The notes beneath the pieces were generated by a model. That model saw only the letters and a list, made by a program, of their open reading frames with translations, did not search any database and was not told the DNA's origin. A DNA stretch of 64,000 bases, taken from NCBI RefSeq assembly GCF_900106035.1, contig NZ_FNUC01000003.1:1791501-1855500 (forward strand), in the 5' to 3' direction. The stretch comes from Jiangella alba (GTDB lineage Bacteria; Actinomycetota; Actinomycetes; Jiangellales; Jiangellaceae). The position numbers and the translations under genes were made by a program. Below, piece after piece: positions 10,981 to 18,610 of this stretch (positions are counted from its first letter, which is position 1; each line of letters opens with the position of its first letter).

Positions 10981-12501
10981 CTACTGAAAGTACCCGGGCT
11001 CCATCGTCCGGACGTCCTCGACGAGCACGTCGAACGGGATGAGGTCGAGGACGTCGCGGCGCACGTCCACGCCGGGCGCCACCTCCAGCAGCCGCAGCCC
11101 GCGCGCCGTCAGGTCGAACACGGCCCGCTCGGTGACGTAGCGGACCCGCTGCCCGCGTGCCACCGACTCGCGGGCGCTGAACGTCACCTGCCCGACGGCG
11201 GGGACGAACTTCGCGTGCGCGCCCTCGGCGACGACGCGCAGCTCGCCGCCGCCGACGCGGACGTCCAGGCCGCCGGCGGTGAAGGTCCCGCAGAACACGA
11301 CGGTGCCGGCGTTCTGGCTGATGTCGACGAACCCGCCGGTCCCGACGACCCGCGACCCGAACTTGGACACGTTGACGTTCCCCAGCGCGTCGACCTGCGC
11401 GAACCCGAGGAACGCGATATCCAGCCCGCCGCCGTCGTAGAAGTCGAACTGGGCCGCCTGGTCCAGGATCGCCTCCGGGTTCGTCGCGACGCCGAAGATG
11501 ACGCCGCGGGCCGGGATGCCGCCCACGGCGCCCTGCTCGATCGTCGTCGTGAACTCGTCCAGCCGGCCCTCCTCGGCGGCCACCGACGCGATGCCGTCGG
11601 CGATCCCGACCCCGAGGTTGACCACGTCGCCCGGCACGACCTCCGACAGCGCGCGCCGCGCCACCACCTTCCGCGCGTCCAGCGGGAACGGCGGCAGCGC
11701 CGACGCGGCGGCGCGCAACTCGCCGGAGAACGCCGGCTCGTACTCGTGCGTCACCACCTGCCGCTGGGCGGGGTGGTGCACGACGACGTCGACGCAGATG
11801 CCAGGGACGACGACCAGCCGCGGGTCCAGCGTCCCGGCCTTCGCCAGCCGCTTGACCTGCGCGATGACCAGTCCGCCGCGGTTGCGGGTGGCCTGCGCGA
11901 TGGCCAGCATCTCCAGCCGAGCGCCCTCCTGCTCGAACGACAGGTTGCCGCGCTCGTCGGCGGTGGTGCCGCGGATGTAGCAGACGTCGAGGTCGAACGC
12001 GGGGTAGAACAGCCACTCCCGCCCGGCCAGTTCGACCACCTCGACCCGGGTCTGCGGGCTGACGTCGTTGAGCCGGCCGGCCTCGACCCGCGGGTCGCAG
12101 AACGTGCCCAGCCCGACGTGCGTGACGACGCCGGGACGGCCCGCGGCGATCTCGCGGAACAGCTGGCTCATGACGCCCTGCGGGAAGTTGTACGCCTCGA
12201 ACTCGCCCGCGACGGCCATCGCGCTCATCGCCGGCGCCATGCCCCAGTTCCCGGCGACGACGGAGCGCACCAGCCCGCGCTGGGCGAGGTGGTCCATCCC
12301 GCCGCCCTCGCGGTCGCCGATGCCGGTGGTGTGGACGAGGTCCAGCCCGCGCGGCGTCCCGGTCTCGCGGAACCGCCGCCCGAGCGCCGCCAGCAGCGCG
12401 TCCGGCTCCAGCAGCCCGCCGCCGGACCCGCCGACCGCCAGCGTCTGCCCGTCCTGGACCAGCTCGGCCGCCGCCTCCGCCGTCAGGAACCGGACGCTCA
12501 C
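10981..12501 (-). CDS. Class I acyl-CoA:acid CoA-transferase (fused alpha-beta)
   Basis: This 506-residue protein joins both halves of a class I CoA-transferase in one chain, as in propionate and acetate CoA-transferases. The N-terminal half has LAVGGSGGGLLEPDALL and the C-terminal half GDVVNLGVGIADGIASV. The second half carries the E-x-G-x-x-G signature as TIEQGAVGG, making Glu322 the likely thioester-forming residue. Such enzymes move CoA between an acyl-CoA and a free acid in the cytosol. In this operon, which lacks an acyl-CoA ligase, it could activate the substrate or release the product. The GTG start overlaps the SDR stop by 4 bp, which sets the start. Substrate unknown. Confidence 0.88.
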   Translation of the reverse strand: MSVRFLTAEAAAELVQDGQTLAVGGSGGGLLEPDALLAALGRRFRETGTPRGLDLVHTTGIGDREGGGMDHLAQRGLVRSVVAGNWGMAPAMSAMAVAGEFEAYNFPQGVMSQLFREIAAGRPGVVTHVGLGTFCDPRVEAGRLNDVSPQTRVEVVELAGREWLFYPAFDLDVCYIRGTTADERGNLSFEQEGARLEMLAIAQATRNRGGLVIAQVKRLAKAGTLDPRLVVVPGICVDVVVHHPAQRQVVTHEYEPAFSGELRAAASALPPFPLDARKVVARRALSEVVPGDVVNLGVGIADGIASVAAEEGRLDEFTTTIEQGAVGGIPARGVIFGVATNPEAILDQAAQFDFYDGGGLDIAFLGFAQVDALGNVNVSKFGSRVVGTGGFVDISQNAGTVVFCGTFTAGGLDVRVGGGELRVVAEGAHAKFVPAVGQVTFSARESVARGQRVRYVTERAVFDLTARGLRLLEVAPGVDVRRDVLDLIPFDVLVEDVRTMEPGYFQ

Positions 12502-13247
12502 GTCATCACCCCGCCGCCGTTGAGGTGCAGGGTCTGCCCGTGCATCAGCTCTGCGCCGGGCCCGGCCAGGAACACGACCGCGGGCCCGACCTCCTGCGGC
12601 GTCCCGAGCCGGCCGGTGACGGAGTCGCGGGTGCGGGCCTCGACCCACTCCGGCGTCGCGTGCGGGCGCACCATCGGGGTGTCGATCGGGCCCGGCGCGA
12701 CGGCGTTGACGCGCACCCGCGGCCCGACCTCCCTGGCCAGCGCCTTGGTGAAGCCGAGGACGCCGGCCTTCGCGGTGGCGTACGCGACGTAGTCGACGGC
12801 GCCCTTGAAGGCCAGCTGCGACGACACGTTGACGATGCGGCCGTGCGTCTCCAGCATGCCGGGCAGCACGTGCCGGGTGACGACGAAGACGCCGTCGAGG
12901 TCGACGCCCAGCGTGCGCCGCCAGTCGGCCAGGTCCGAGTCGACGATGCGCACCGGCTCCATGAACCCGGCGTTGTTCACCAGGACGGTGATGGTCCCGA
13001 GCGCGTGCCCGACGGCCGACACCGCGGCGCCGACCTGGTCCCACGACGTCACGTCGGCCGCCACCGTCGTCGTCCGCACGCCGAACGCCGCCAGTTCGTC
13101 CGCCAGCGCGCGAGCGGCGTCCGGCTCGTCCAGGTGGTGGACGGCGACGTCGGCGCCGGCCCGGGCGAGGTCGCGGCAGATCGCCGCGCCCAGCGCGCCG
13201 GTCGCGCCCGTCACCAGCGCGACCTCGCCGGTCAGCGGCCCGCTCAT
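12498..13247 (-). CDS. Short-chain dehydrogenase/reductase
   Basis: This 249-residue classical SDR has the cofactor motif TGATGALG (residues 13-20), NNAG near 89, a catalytic Ser in NVSSQLAF, and YVAYATAK giving the YxxxK pair. The C-terminus LNGGGVMT matches the FabG-like group. In the operon it sits between the acyl-CoA dehydrogenase and the CoA-transferase. A 3-hydroxyacyl-CoA dehydrogenase role (hydroxyacyl to ketoacyl) is the simplest reading but is inferred from context. Its ATG overlaps the stop of the acyl-CoA dehydrogenase (ATGA), which fixes the start within a longer open frame. NAD versus NADP preference is not clear from the sequence. Confidence 0.88.
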   Translation of the reverse strand: MSGPLTGEVALVTGATGALGAAICRDLARAGADVAVHHLDEPDAARALADELAAFGVRTTTVAADVTSWDQVGAAVSAVGHALGTITVLVNNAGFMEPVRIVDSDLADWRRTLGVDLDGVFVVTRHVLPGMLETHGRIVNVSSQLAFKGAVDYVAYATAKAGVLGFTKALAREVGPRVRVNAVAPGPIDTPMVRPHATPEWVEARTRDSVTGRLGTPQEVGPAVVFLAGPGAELMHGQTLHLNGGGVMT

Positions 13248-14398
13248 GCGACCGCCTCGCCGTCCAGGAACGCGGTGAGCGGTTCGCCGCGGGCCAGCAT
13301 CCGCAGCGCCCGCCGTCCGAGCATGGTCTCGTGGATCTCGCTGGTGCCGTCGAAGATCTGCGTCACCTTGGCGTCGCGGTGCATGCGGTTGACCTCCTCG
13401 TCGACGACGACGCCCAGGGCGCCGTGCAGTTGCATCGCCTCGTCGGTGTGCCGCCGGGCGGCGTCGGAGGCGAACATCTTGGCCATCGAGACGACGTCCT
13501 GGTCGCCGCCGCCACCGCGGGCGAACGACTCGGCGGCGCGCCGGGTCAGCTCGCGCGCGGCGCGGTAGTCGGCGGCCATGCGGCCGAGCTTGCGCTGGAC
13601 GATGGCGAGGTCGCCGATCGGCCGCCCGAACGCCTGCCGCGCGTTGGCCCGCGCCAGGCCGGCCAGCAGCGCGCCGCGCAACAGCCCGCACGCGTACGCG
13701 GCGGCGTCGATGCGGGCCATGTTGAGGCCGTCCATCATCCCGGCGAACCCCTCGACGTCCAGCCGGTCGCCGCGCGGCACCAGCACGCCGTCGAACAACA
13801 GCTCGCCGTTGGGCATGCCGCGGAACCCGGACAGCTCCGGGCCGGGCCGTCCGGAGGCACCGGCGGAGGACAGGTCGACGACCAGCGCGACCATCGGCGC
13901 GTCCCGCTCGGCGCTCCCGACCTTGGCCAGCACGATCGCGACGTCGGCGACCGGCGCGAAACCGACCCAGCACTTGCGCCCGGTGAGCCGGTAGTGGTCG
14001 CCGTCGGGGACCGCGACGGTGGTGAGCGCGCGGACGTCCGTGCCGGCGTCGGGCTCGGTGATCGCGAACGACCCGTACGCCCGGGCCGCCAGGATCGGCG
14101 TCACCCAGCGTTCGCGCAGGTGCGGCGGCGCGTACTTGGCCAGCAGGTACGCCGACAACCGCGCGCCCGCGACGCCGAGCGCGACCGCCGGGCTGGCCGT
14201 CGCGATGCGCTCGGTCACCTCGCGGGCGAGGTCCATGTGCGCGACGTCCAGCCCGCCGCCGGGGGAGTGGACGAGGCCCTGCAGCCCCAGCGCCGCGGCG
14301 TCGGTGAGCAGGTCCGGGAAGAACGCGGCCTCGGCGTCGATGGCCCGGGCGGCCGGCGCCACTCGCGTCTCGACGAACCGATCGACCTCGGCCAGCAT
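13244..14398 (-). CDS. Acyl-CoA dehydrogenase
   Basis: This 384-residue flavoenzyme has the complete acyl-CoA dehydrogenase fold. The mid domain carries YGSFAITEPDAGTDVRAL, and the C-terminal domain carries ARQAFGRPIGDLAIVQRKL and MQLHGALGVVVDEEVNRM. The C-terminal IFDGTSEIHETMLGRRALR contains the Glu (GTSEI) placed like the catalytic base of many members. It introduces a double bond alpha-beta to the CoA thioester and passes electrons to ETF. No ETF genes lie nearby. ATG at 14398 shares one base with the MaoC stop (TGATG), so translation is likely coupled. The role is the first oxidation in a beta-oxidation-like route. Confidence 0.92.
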   Translation of the reverse strand: MLAEVDRFVETRVAPAARAIDAEAAFFPDLLTDAAALGLQGLVHSPGGGLDVAHMDLAREVTERIATASPAVALGVAGARLSAYLLAKYAPPHLRERWVTPILAARAYGSFAITEPDAGTDVRALTTVAVPDGDHYRLTGRKCWVGFAPVADVAIVLAKVGSAERDAPMVALVVDLSSAGASGRPGPELSGFRGMPNGELLFDGVLVPRGDRLDVEGFAGMMDGLNMARIDAAAYACGLLRGALLAGLARANARQAFGRPIGDLAIVQRKLGRMAADYRAARELTRRAAESFARGGGGDQDVVSMAKMFASDAARRHTDEAMQLHGALGVVVDEEVNRMHRDAKVTQIFDGTSEIHETMLGRRALRMLARGEPLTAFLDGEAVA

Positions 14399-14832
14399 CA
14401 CGCGGCTCCTTCCGGCGGGTAGCAGTAGAGGACGTGGGTGCCGACGAGGCAGCGCTCGCCGTCCTGGGCGGTCGCGGTCATCGCCGCGAATGCCTTCCGG
14501 GCGGCCTCGTCGACGCGCTCGACGACGTAGTCGACGGTGACGGTCTCGCCCAGGTAGACGGGACGGAGGAAGCGGACGCGGTCGTAGCCGTACGACACCG
14601 CCGTCACGCCGTGCGCGTCGCACAGCCGGGCCGCCGCCGTCGACGTCAGCCCCAGCGTCAGCACGCCGTGCGCGATGCGGCGCCCCTGCGGCCGCGAGCG
14701 CATGTACTCGTCGTCGACGTGCTGCGGCGCGAAGTCGCCGGTGATGCCGGCGAACAGGCCGACGTCGGACTCGGTGACGGTCTTGCGGAAGACGCTGCTC
14801 GCGCCGACCGGCGGCAACCACGGGACGGTCAT
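14398..14832 (-). CDS. MaoC-like hot-dog acyl dehydratase
   Basis: This 144-residue single hot-dog protein carries the hydratase-2 pattern. FAGITGDFAPQHVDDEYM (residues 28-45) supplies the Asp and His of the D-x4-H motif, and RIAHGVLTLGLTS the following helix. FLRPVYLGETVTVDYVV is the usual second strand pair. It should add water to, or remove it from, a 2-enoyl-CoA with R stereochemistry. The operon also encodes a crotonase-fold protein (16021-16794), so two hydratase types are present, perhaps for two steps or for different stereoisomers. Its ATG overlaps the class III CoA-transferase stop by 4 bp. Confidence 0.88.
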   Translation of the reverse strand: MTVPWLPPVGASSVFRKTVTESDVGLFAGITGDFAPQHVDDEYMRSRPQGRRIAHGVLTLGLTSTAAARLCDAHGVTAVSYGYDRVRFLRPVYLGETVTVDYVVERVDEAARKAFAAMTATAQDGERCLVGTHVLYCYPPEGAA

Positions 14833-16016
14833 CGGGGCACCTCCACGACACCGCCGGCGACCAGCGCGCCGACGTCCAGGCCCAGCTCGGCCAGCAGTTC
14901 GGCGGTGTGCTCGCCGAGCAGTGGAGCGGGCCGCCGGGCCGGCAGTTGATCGCCGTCCAGCGTGATCGGGTTGCCGGCCAGCTCGACGGTCCCGGCGACC
15001 GGGTGCTCGACCTCGAGCCGGCGCCGGTCCCAGCGCACGTACGGGTCGGTGGTCATCGCGCGGTGGTCGTTGACCGGCGCGCACCAGACGCCGGCCGCGT
15101 CCAGCGCGTCCAGCACCTCGGCCGCCGGCCGGTCCGCGACCAGCGCGCTGACCAGCGCGTTCAGCTCGTCCCGCCCGGCCGTCGCGGCCTCCTTGTCCGG
15201 GAACTTCGCCAGCAGCTCCGGCGCGTCCAGGCCCGCGGCCAGCGCCTCCATCGTCGTCAGCGAGATCGCGACGAAGCCGTCGGCGGCCGCGTGCACGCCG
15301 TAGGGCGCCTCCAGATACGCGCTGCCCGGCACCCCGGCCGGGCGGCGCGGCGGTTCGCCCGAGTTCAGCGTCGACACCACCTCCTGGACGGTCTGGTGCA
15401 GCATCGCGCCGACGAGGTCGACCTCGACCAGCCGGCCGCGGCCGGTCCGCGAGCGCTCCAGCAGCGCCGCCGTCGCGCCGAGGGCCAGCATCGTCGCCGC
15501 GTGGACGTCGGCGACGAACGGGCCGGCCGGCGTCGGAGCGTCGCCGGCGGTGCCGGTGAGCCAGAGCGCGCCGGTGCGGGCCTGGGCCAGCAGGTCCTGG
15601 CCGGGCTTGCGCGGGTCCGGCACGCCGGCGCCGTACCCGCTGGCCGTGCAGTACACGAGACCGGGGTTCAGCTCCCGCGCGCGGTCCCAGCCGAGGCCGA
15701 GCCGCTCCATCACGCCGGGCCGGAAGTTCTGGATCAGCACGTCGGCGGTGCCGATCAGCGCCTCCGCGACGCGCAGCCCGTCCGGGTGCTTGAGGTCGAC
15801 GGCCAGCGAGCGCTTGTTCCGGTTCATCGCGAGGAACTGCGCGCTGACGCCGTTGAGGAACGTGGTGCCGGACTGCCGGCCGCGTTCGCCGGTGCCCACG
15901 ACCTCGACCTTGATCACGTCGGCGCCGAGGTCGCCGAGCATCTCGGCGGCCCACGGGCCCTGCATCATGTGGGCGAAGTCGAGGACGCGGACGCCGTCCA
16001 GGGGGAGGGTCGTCAT
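14829..16016 (-). CDS. Class III CoA-transferase (CaiB/BaiF family)
   Basis: This 395-residue protein belongs to the CaiB/BaiF (formyl-CoA transferase) family. RVLDFAHMMQGPWAAEMLGD (residues 9-28), LGADVIKVE and NRNKRSLAVDLK are family hallmarks. The Asp in GPFVADVHAATMLALGA (near residue 170) is placed like the catalytic Asp that forms the acyl anhydride. These enzymes transfer CoA between specific acids such as carnitine/crotonobetaine or bile acids. With no ligase gene in the operon, this is the best candidate for substrate activation. It lies 4 bp after the crotonase gene and overlaps the MaoC gene. Substrate unknown. Confidence 0.9.
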   Translation of the reverse strand: MTTLPLDGVRVLDFAHMMQGPWAAEMLGDLGADVIKVEVVGTGERGRQSGTTFLNGVSAQFLAMNRNKRSLAVDLKHPDGLRVAEALIGTADVLIQNFRPGVMERLGLGWDRARELNPGLVYCTASGYGAGVPDPRKPGQDLLAQARTGALWLTGTAGDAPTPAGPFVADVHAATMLALGATAALLERSRTGRGRLVEVDLVGAMLHQTVQEVVSTLNSGEPPRRPAGVPGSAYLEAPYGVHAAADGFVAISLTTMEALAAGLDAPELLAKFPDKEAATAGRDELNALVSALVADRPAAEVLDALDAAGVWCAPVNDHRAMTTDPYVRWDRRRLEVEHPVAGTVELAGNPITLDGDQLPARRPAPLLGEHTAELLAELGLDVGALVAGGVVEVPR

Positions 16017-16020
16017 GGGC

Positions 16021-16794
16021 TCACTTCCCGTCGAAGACCGGCGCGCGCTTCTCCAGGAAGGCGGCGGTGCCCTCCTGGAGGTCGTGCGTGGGCAGCGTCT
16101 GCTCGACCAGAGCCGTCAGCGCCCGGCGCACCTTCGGCAGCCCGGCGGTGATCAGCTCCTCGGTGAGGAACCGCTTGGTCTGACGCAGCGCGTGCGGCGA
16201 CGCGGCCCCGATGCGCGCGACGGTGGCGCGCACCTCGTCGTCCAGCCCGTCCGCCGGGACGACCCGGTTGACCAGGCCGAACCGGCGCGCCTCGGCGGCG
16301 TCGAGCACCGGCATCTCGTAGCACAGCTCGCCGGCCAGCTTGCGCCCGCTGACGTGCGCCGCGACCCCGACGGCGACCGTCGGCCAGGCCCCGATGCGGC
16401 CCTCCGGCAGGCTGAACGTCGCGCCGTCGGCGGCGATGGCGAGGTCGCTGACCAGCACCAGTTCGCAGCCGCCGCCGAACGCGATGCCGTTGACCGCCGC
16501 GATCACCGGGTACGGGTGCGTGACGATCGCCTCGATGGTCGCGTACAGCCCGCCGATGAAGAAGTCCATGCCCTGCTCGGGGGTGGCGTGCTCCTGGAAG
16601 GTGGTGATGTCGTCGCCGGCGCAGAACGCCCGCCCCGTCCCCGTCAGCACCACCGGGCCGGGCGCCTCGTCCGCCGCCCGCGCCAGGTGCGCGGTGATGG
16701 CGTGCCAGCCGGACAGGTCGAGCGCGTTCAGCTTCTCCGGGCGCTCGATCCGGATCCAGGCGGTCCCCTCACGGACCTCGTAACCGACGTACAT
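16021..16794 (-). CDS. Enoyl-CoA hydratase/isomerase (crotonase family)
   Basis: This 257-residue crotonase-fold protein is of typical length. Oxyanion-hole segments are visible as GRAFCAGDDITTF (near residue 59) and AVNGIAFGGGCELVLVSDLA (near 103). FSLPEGRIGAWPTV carries a Glu where hydratases have their first catalytic Glu. The second Glu is less clear, so it may be a hydratase, an isomerase or a hydrolase. It is the first catabolic gene after the ABC permeases (21 bp gap) and the junction at which transporter and CoA-ester genes join into one transcript. A promoter in the 21-bp gap is unlikely. Confidence 0.88.
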   Translation of the reverse strand: MYVGYEVREGTAWIRIERPEKLNALDLSGWHAITAHLARAADEAPGPVVLTGTGRAFCAGDDITTFQEHATPEQGMDFFIGGLYATIEAIVTHPYPVIAAVNGIAFGGGCELVLVSDLAIAADGATFSLPEGRIGAWPTVAVGVAAHVSGRKLAGELCYEMPVLDAAEARRFGLVNRVVPADGLDDEVRATVARIGAASPHALRQTKRFLTEELITAGLPKVRRALTALVEQTLPTHDLQEGTAAFLEKRAPVFDGK

Positions 16795-16815
16795 GCGTCC
16801 CCTCTCCGCTGCGAT

Positions 16816-17655
16816 CTACTTGATGGCTCCCGCGCCCCAGCCCGCGACCAGGTACTTCTGGACGAACAGGAACGCGATGAGGACGGGCAGGTTGATGAGC
16901 ACGGCGGCCGCCATCAGCAGCGGCCAGTCCTGCAGGCTGGCGTTGTAGAGGTCGTGCAGCGCGATCGGCAGCGTCTTCAGGTCGTCCTGCGTGATCAGCA
17001 CCCGGGCGAACAGGTAGTCCTCCCAGGCCAGCAGGAACGTGAACACCGACACCGCGATCAGCCCCGGCAGCGCCTGCGGGAACACGACGTACCACGCGCT
17101 CTTCACCCGGTTGGCGCCGTCGACGAACGCCGCCTCCTCCAGTTCCGCCGGGATCGCCCGGAAGAACGGCTGCAGCAGCCACAGGCTGAACGGCACGCCG
17201 AACGAGGCGTAGGCGAGGATCATGCCGAGGTGGCTGTTGATCAGCCCGGCCTCGCGGAACATCCCGTACAACGGCACGACGATGACGATCGGCGCGAACG
17301 TGTACGCGTAGAGGATCGCCGTGCTGAACGCGCGGCTGCCGGGGAACGGGAACCGCGTCAGCCCGTACGCCGCCAGCGCCGACACCACCACCGACAGCAC
17401 CGTCGCGCCGGACGCGATGATCAGGCTGTTCCTGGCGTACGTCAGGAAGTTCGTGGTCTCGAACAGCCGCTGGAAACCACTGAGGTCCGGCGCCGTCGTG
17501 AAGAACGTGGGCGGGTACGAGAACAGCTCCGTCCCCGGCTTCACCGAGGTCAGCGCCATCCAGTAGAACGGGAACCCGTTGATCGCGACCAGCAGGACGA
17601 CGCCGATCACGAGGTACCAGCGGACCCGGCTCAGCCGGTGCAGGGCGGTGGTCAT
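16816..17655 (-). CDS. ABC transporter permease, CUT1 family (MalG-type)
   Basis: This 279-residue inner-membrane protein has six predicted helices, the first at residues 13-33. The EAA loop EEAAFVDGANRVKSAWYVVF (near residue 190) docks the ATPase. The family imports carbohydrates and related solutes. It pairs with the permease gene just upstream (4-bp overlap) and with the binding lipoprotein at 18611-20143. No ATPase gene is present in the cluster, so it probably uses a shared MsiK-like ATPase encoded elsewhere, as is common for actinobacterial CUT1 importers (inference). It ends 21 bp before the crotonase gene. Confidence 0.9.
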   Translation of the reverse strand: MTTALHRLSRVRWYLVIGVVLLVAINGFPFYWMALTSVKPGTELFSYPPTFFTTAPDLSGFQRLFETTNFLTYARNSLIIASGATVLSVVVSALAAYGLTRFPFPGSRAFSTAILYAYTFAPIVIVVPLYGMFREAGLINSHLGMILAYASFGVPFSLWLLQPFFRAIPAELEEAAFVDGANRVKSAWYVVFPQALPGLIAVSVFTFLLAWEDYLFARVLITQDDLKTLPIALHDLYNASLQDWPLLMAAAVLINLPVLIAFLFVQKYLVAGWGAGAIK

Positions 17656-18590
17656 GCCGTCTCCTCCCGCTCGCGGTAGAGCGTGCGCAGGTACACCGTC
17701 GTGAAGATCATCAGCAGCACGAACAGCACCATCGCGACGGCGGCGCCGGAACCCAGCCGGGCCTCGCCGAAGATGCGCTGGAACGTCAGCACGGGCAGGG
17801 TGCGCACCTCGGTGCCCGTGCCGGCGAAGAGATAGACCACGTCGAACTTGGTGAACATGAACATGAAGCGCAGCAGGATCAGCGTGTAGAGCACCGGCTT
17901 CAGCTCCGGCAGCACGATGTGCCAGAACCGCCGCCACGCGCCCGCGCCGTCCACCGTCGCCGCCTCCACGACCGACGGGTCGACCGTCTGCAGCCGGGCC
18001 AGCACGCTGATGACGATGAACGGGGTGAACATCCACACCGACACCGCGACCAGCGACCAGAAGATGTGGTTCGGGCTGAGCAGGTTCGGCGGCTCCGAGC
18101 CGGGCCAGACCTTGCCGACGAGCCACGAGTAGGCGCCCGTGGTGGGGTCGAGCAGCCAGCGGAACACCAGCGCCACCACGATCGACGGCACCATGTACGG
18201 CGCCAGCGCCACCAGCCGGACGACGCCGCGGCCGCGGAAGCGCTGGTGCAGCAGCAGCGCGATGAGCACGCCGAGCACCAGCTGCAGGCCCACCGTCAGG
18301 CCCGCGTACCAGACCGTCGTGCGGACGCTGTCCCAGAAGTGCGGCGCGCGCAGCAGCGCCACGTAGTTGTCGAACCCGACCGAGCCGAACTTCGGCAGGT
18401 AGGCGTGCGCGTCGGTGAAGCTGAGCCGCACCAGGTAGGCGATCGGCGCCGCGATGACACCGGCCACCAGCAGGAACGCGGGGGAGAGCAGCAGTGCGCC
18501 CCAGAACCAGCCGGGCATGCGCCGGCGTGGGCGTGGGCCGTCCGCGCGGGCGCGTGGCGGCGCGGGCGTCGTCGTTCGCGTCAGAGACAT
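17652..18590 (-). CDS. ABC transporter permease, CUT1 family (MalF-type)
   Basis: This 312-residue permease has about six helices starting at residue 27 (FWGALLLSPAFLLVAGVIAA), a periplasmic loop LTDAHAYLP-like after helix 1, and the ATPase-docking loop VEAATVDGAGAWRRFWHIVL near residue 215. The first 25 residues are Arg/Pro/Thr-rich and cytoplasmic. Together with the MalG-type permease it forms the channel of a CUT1 importer. ATG at 18590 is chosen inside a longer open frame because it gives the normal family N-terminus. It follows the binding-protein gene by 20 bp and overlaps the next permease by 4 bp. Confidence 0.9.
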   Translation of the reverse strand: MSLTRTTTPAPPRARADGPRPRRRMPGWFWGALLLSPAFLLVAGVIAAPIAYLVRLSFTDAHAYLPKFGSVGFDNYVALLRAPHFWDSVRTTVWYAGLTVGLQLVLGVLIALLLHQRFRGRGVVRLVALAPYMVPSIVVALVFRWLLDPTTGAYSWLVGKVWPGSEPPNLLSPNHIFWSLVAVSVWMFTPFIVISVLARLQTVDPSVVEAATVDGAGAWRRFWHIVLPELKPVLYTLILLRFMFMFTKFDVVYLFAGTGTEVRTLPVLTFQRIFGEARLGSGAAVAMVLFVLLMIFTTVYLRTLYREREETA

Positions 18591-18610
18591 CGTCGTTCCC
18601 TTCGCGCTGG

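Noticed and set aside
9739..12792. A 1017-codon plus-strand frame opposite the LacI and CoA-transferase genes
   Set aside because: No family pattern; the minus-strand genes have clear motifs and 4-bp overlaps.
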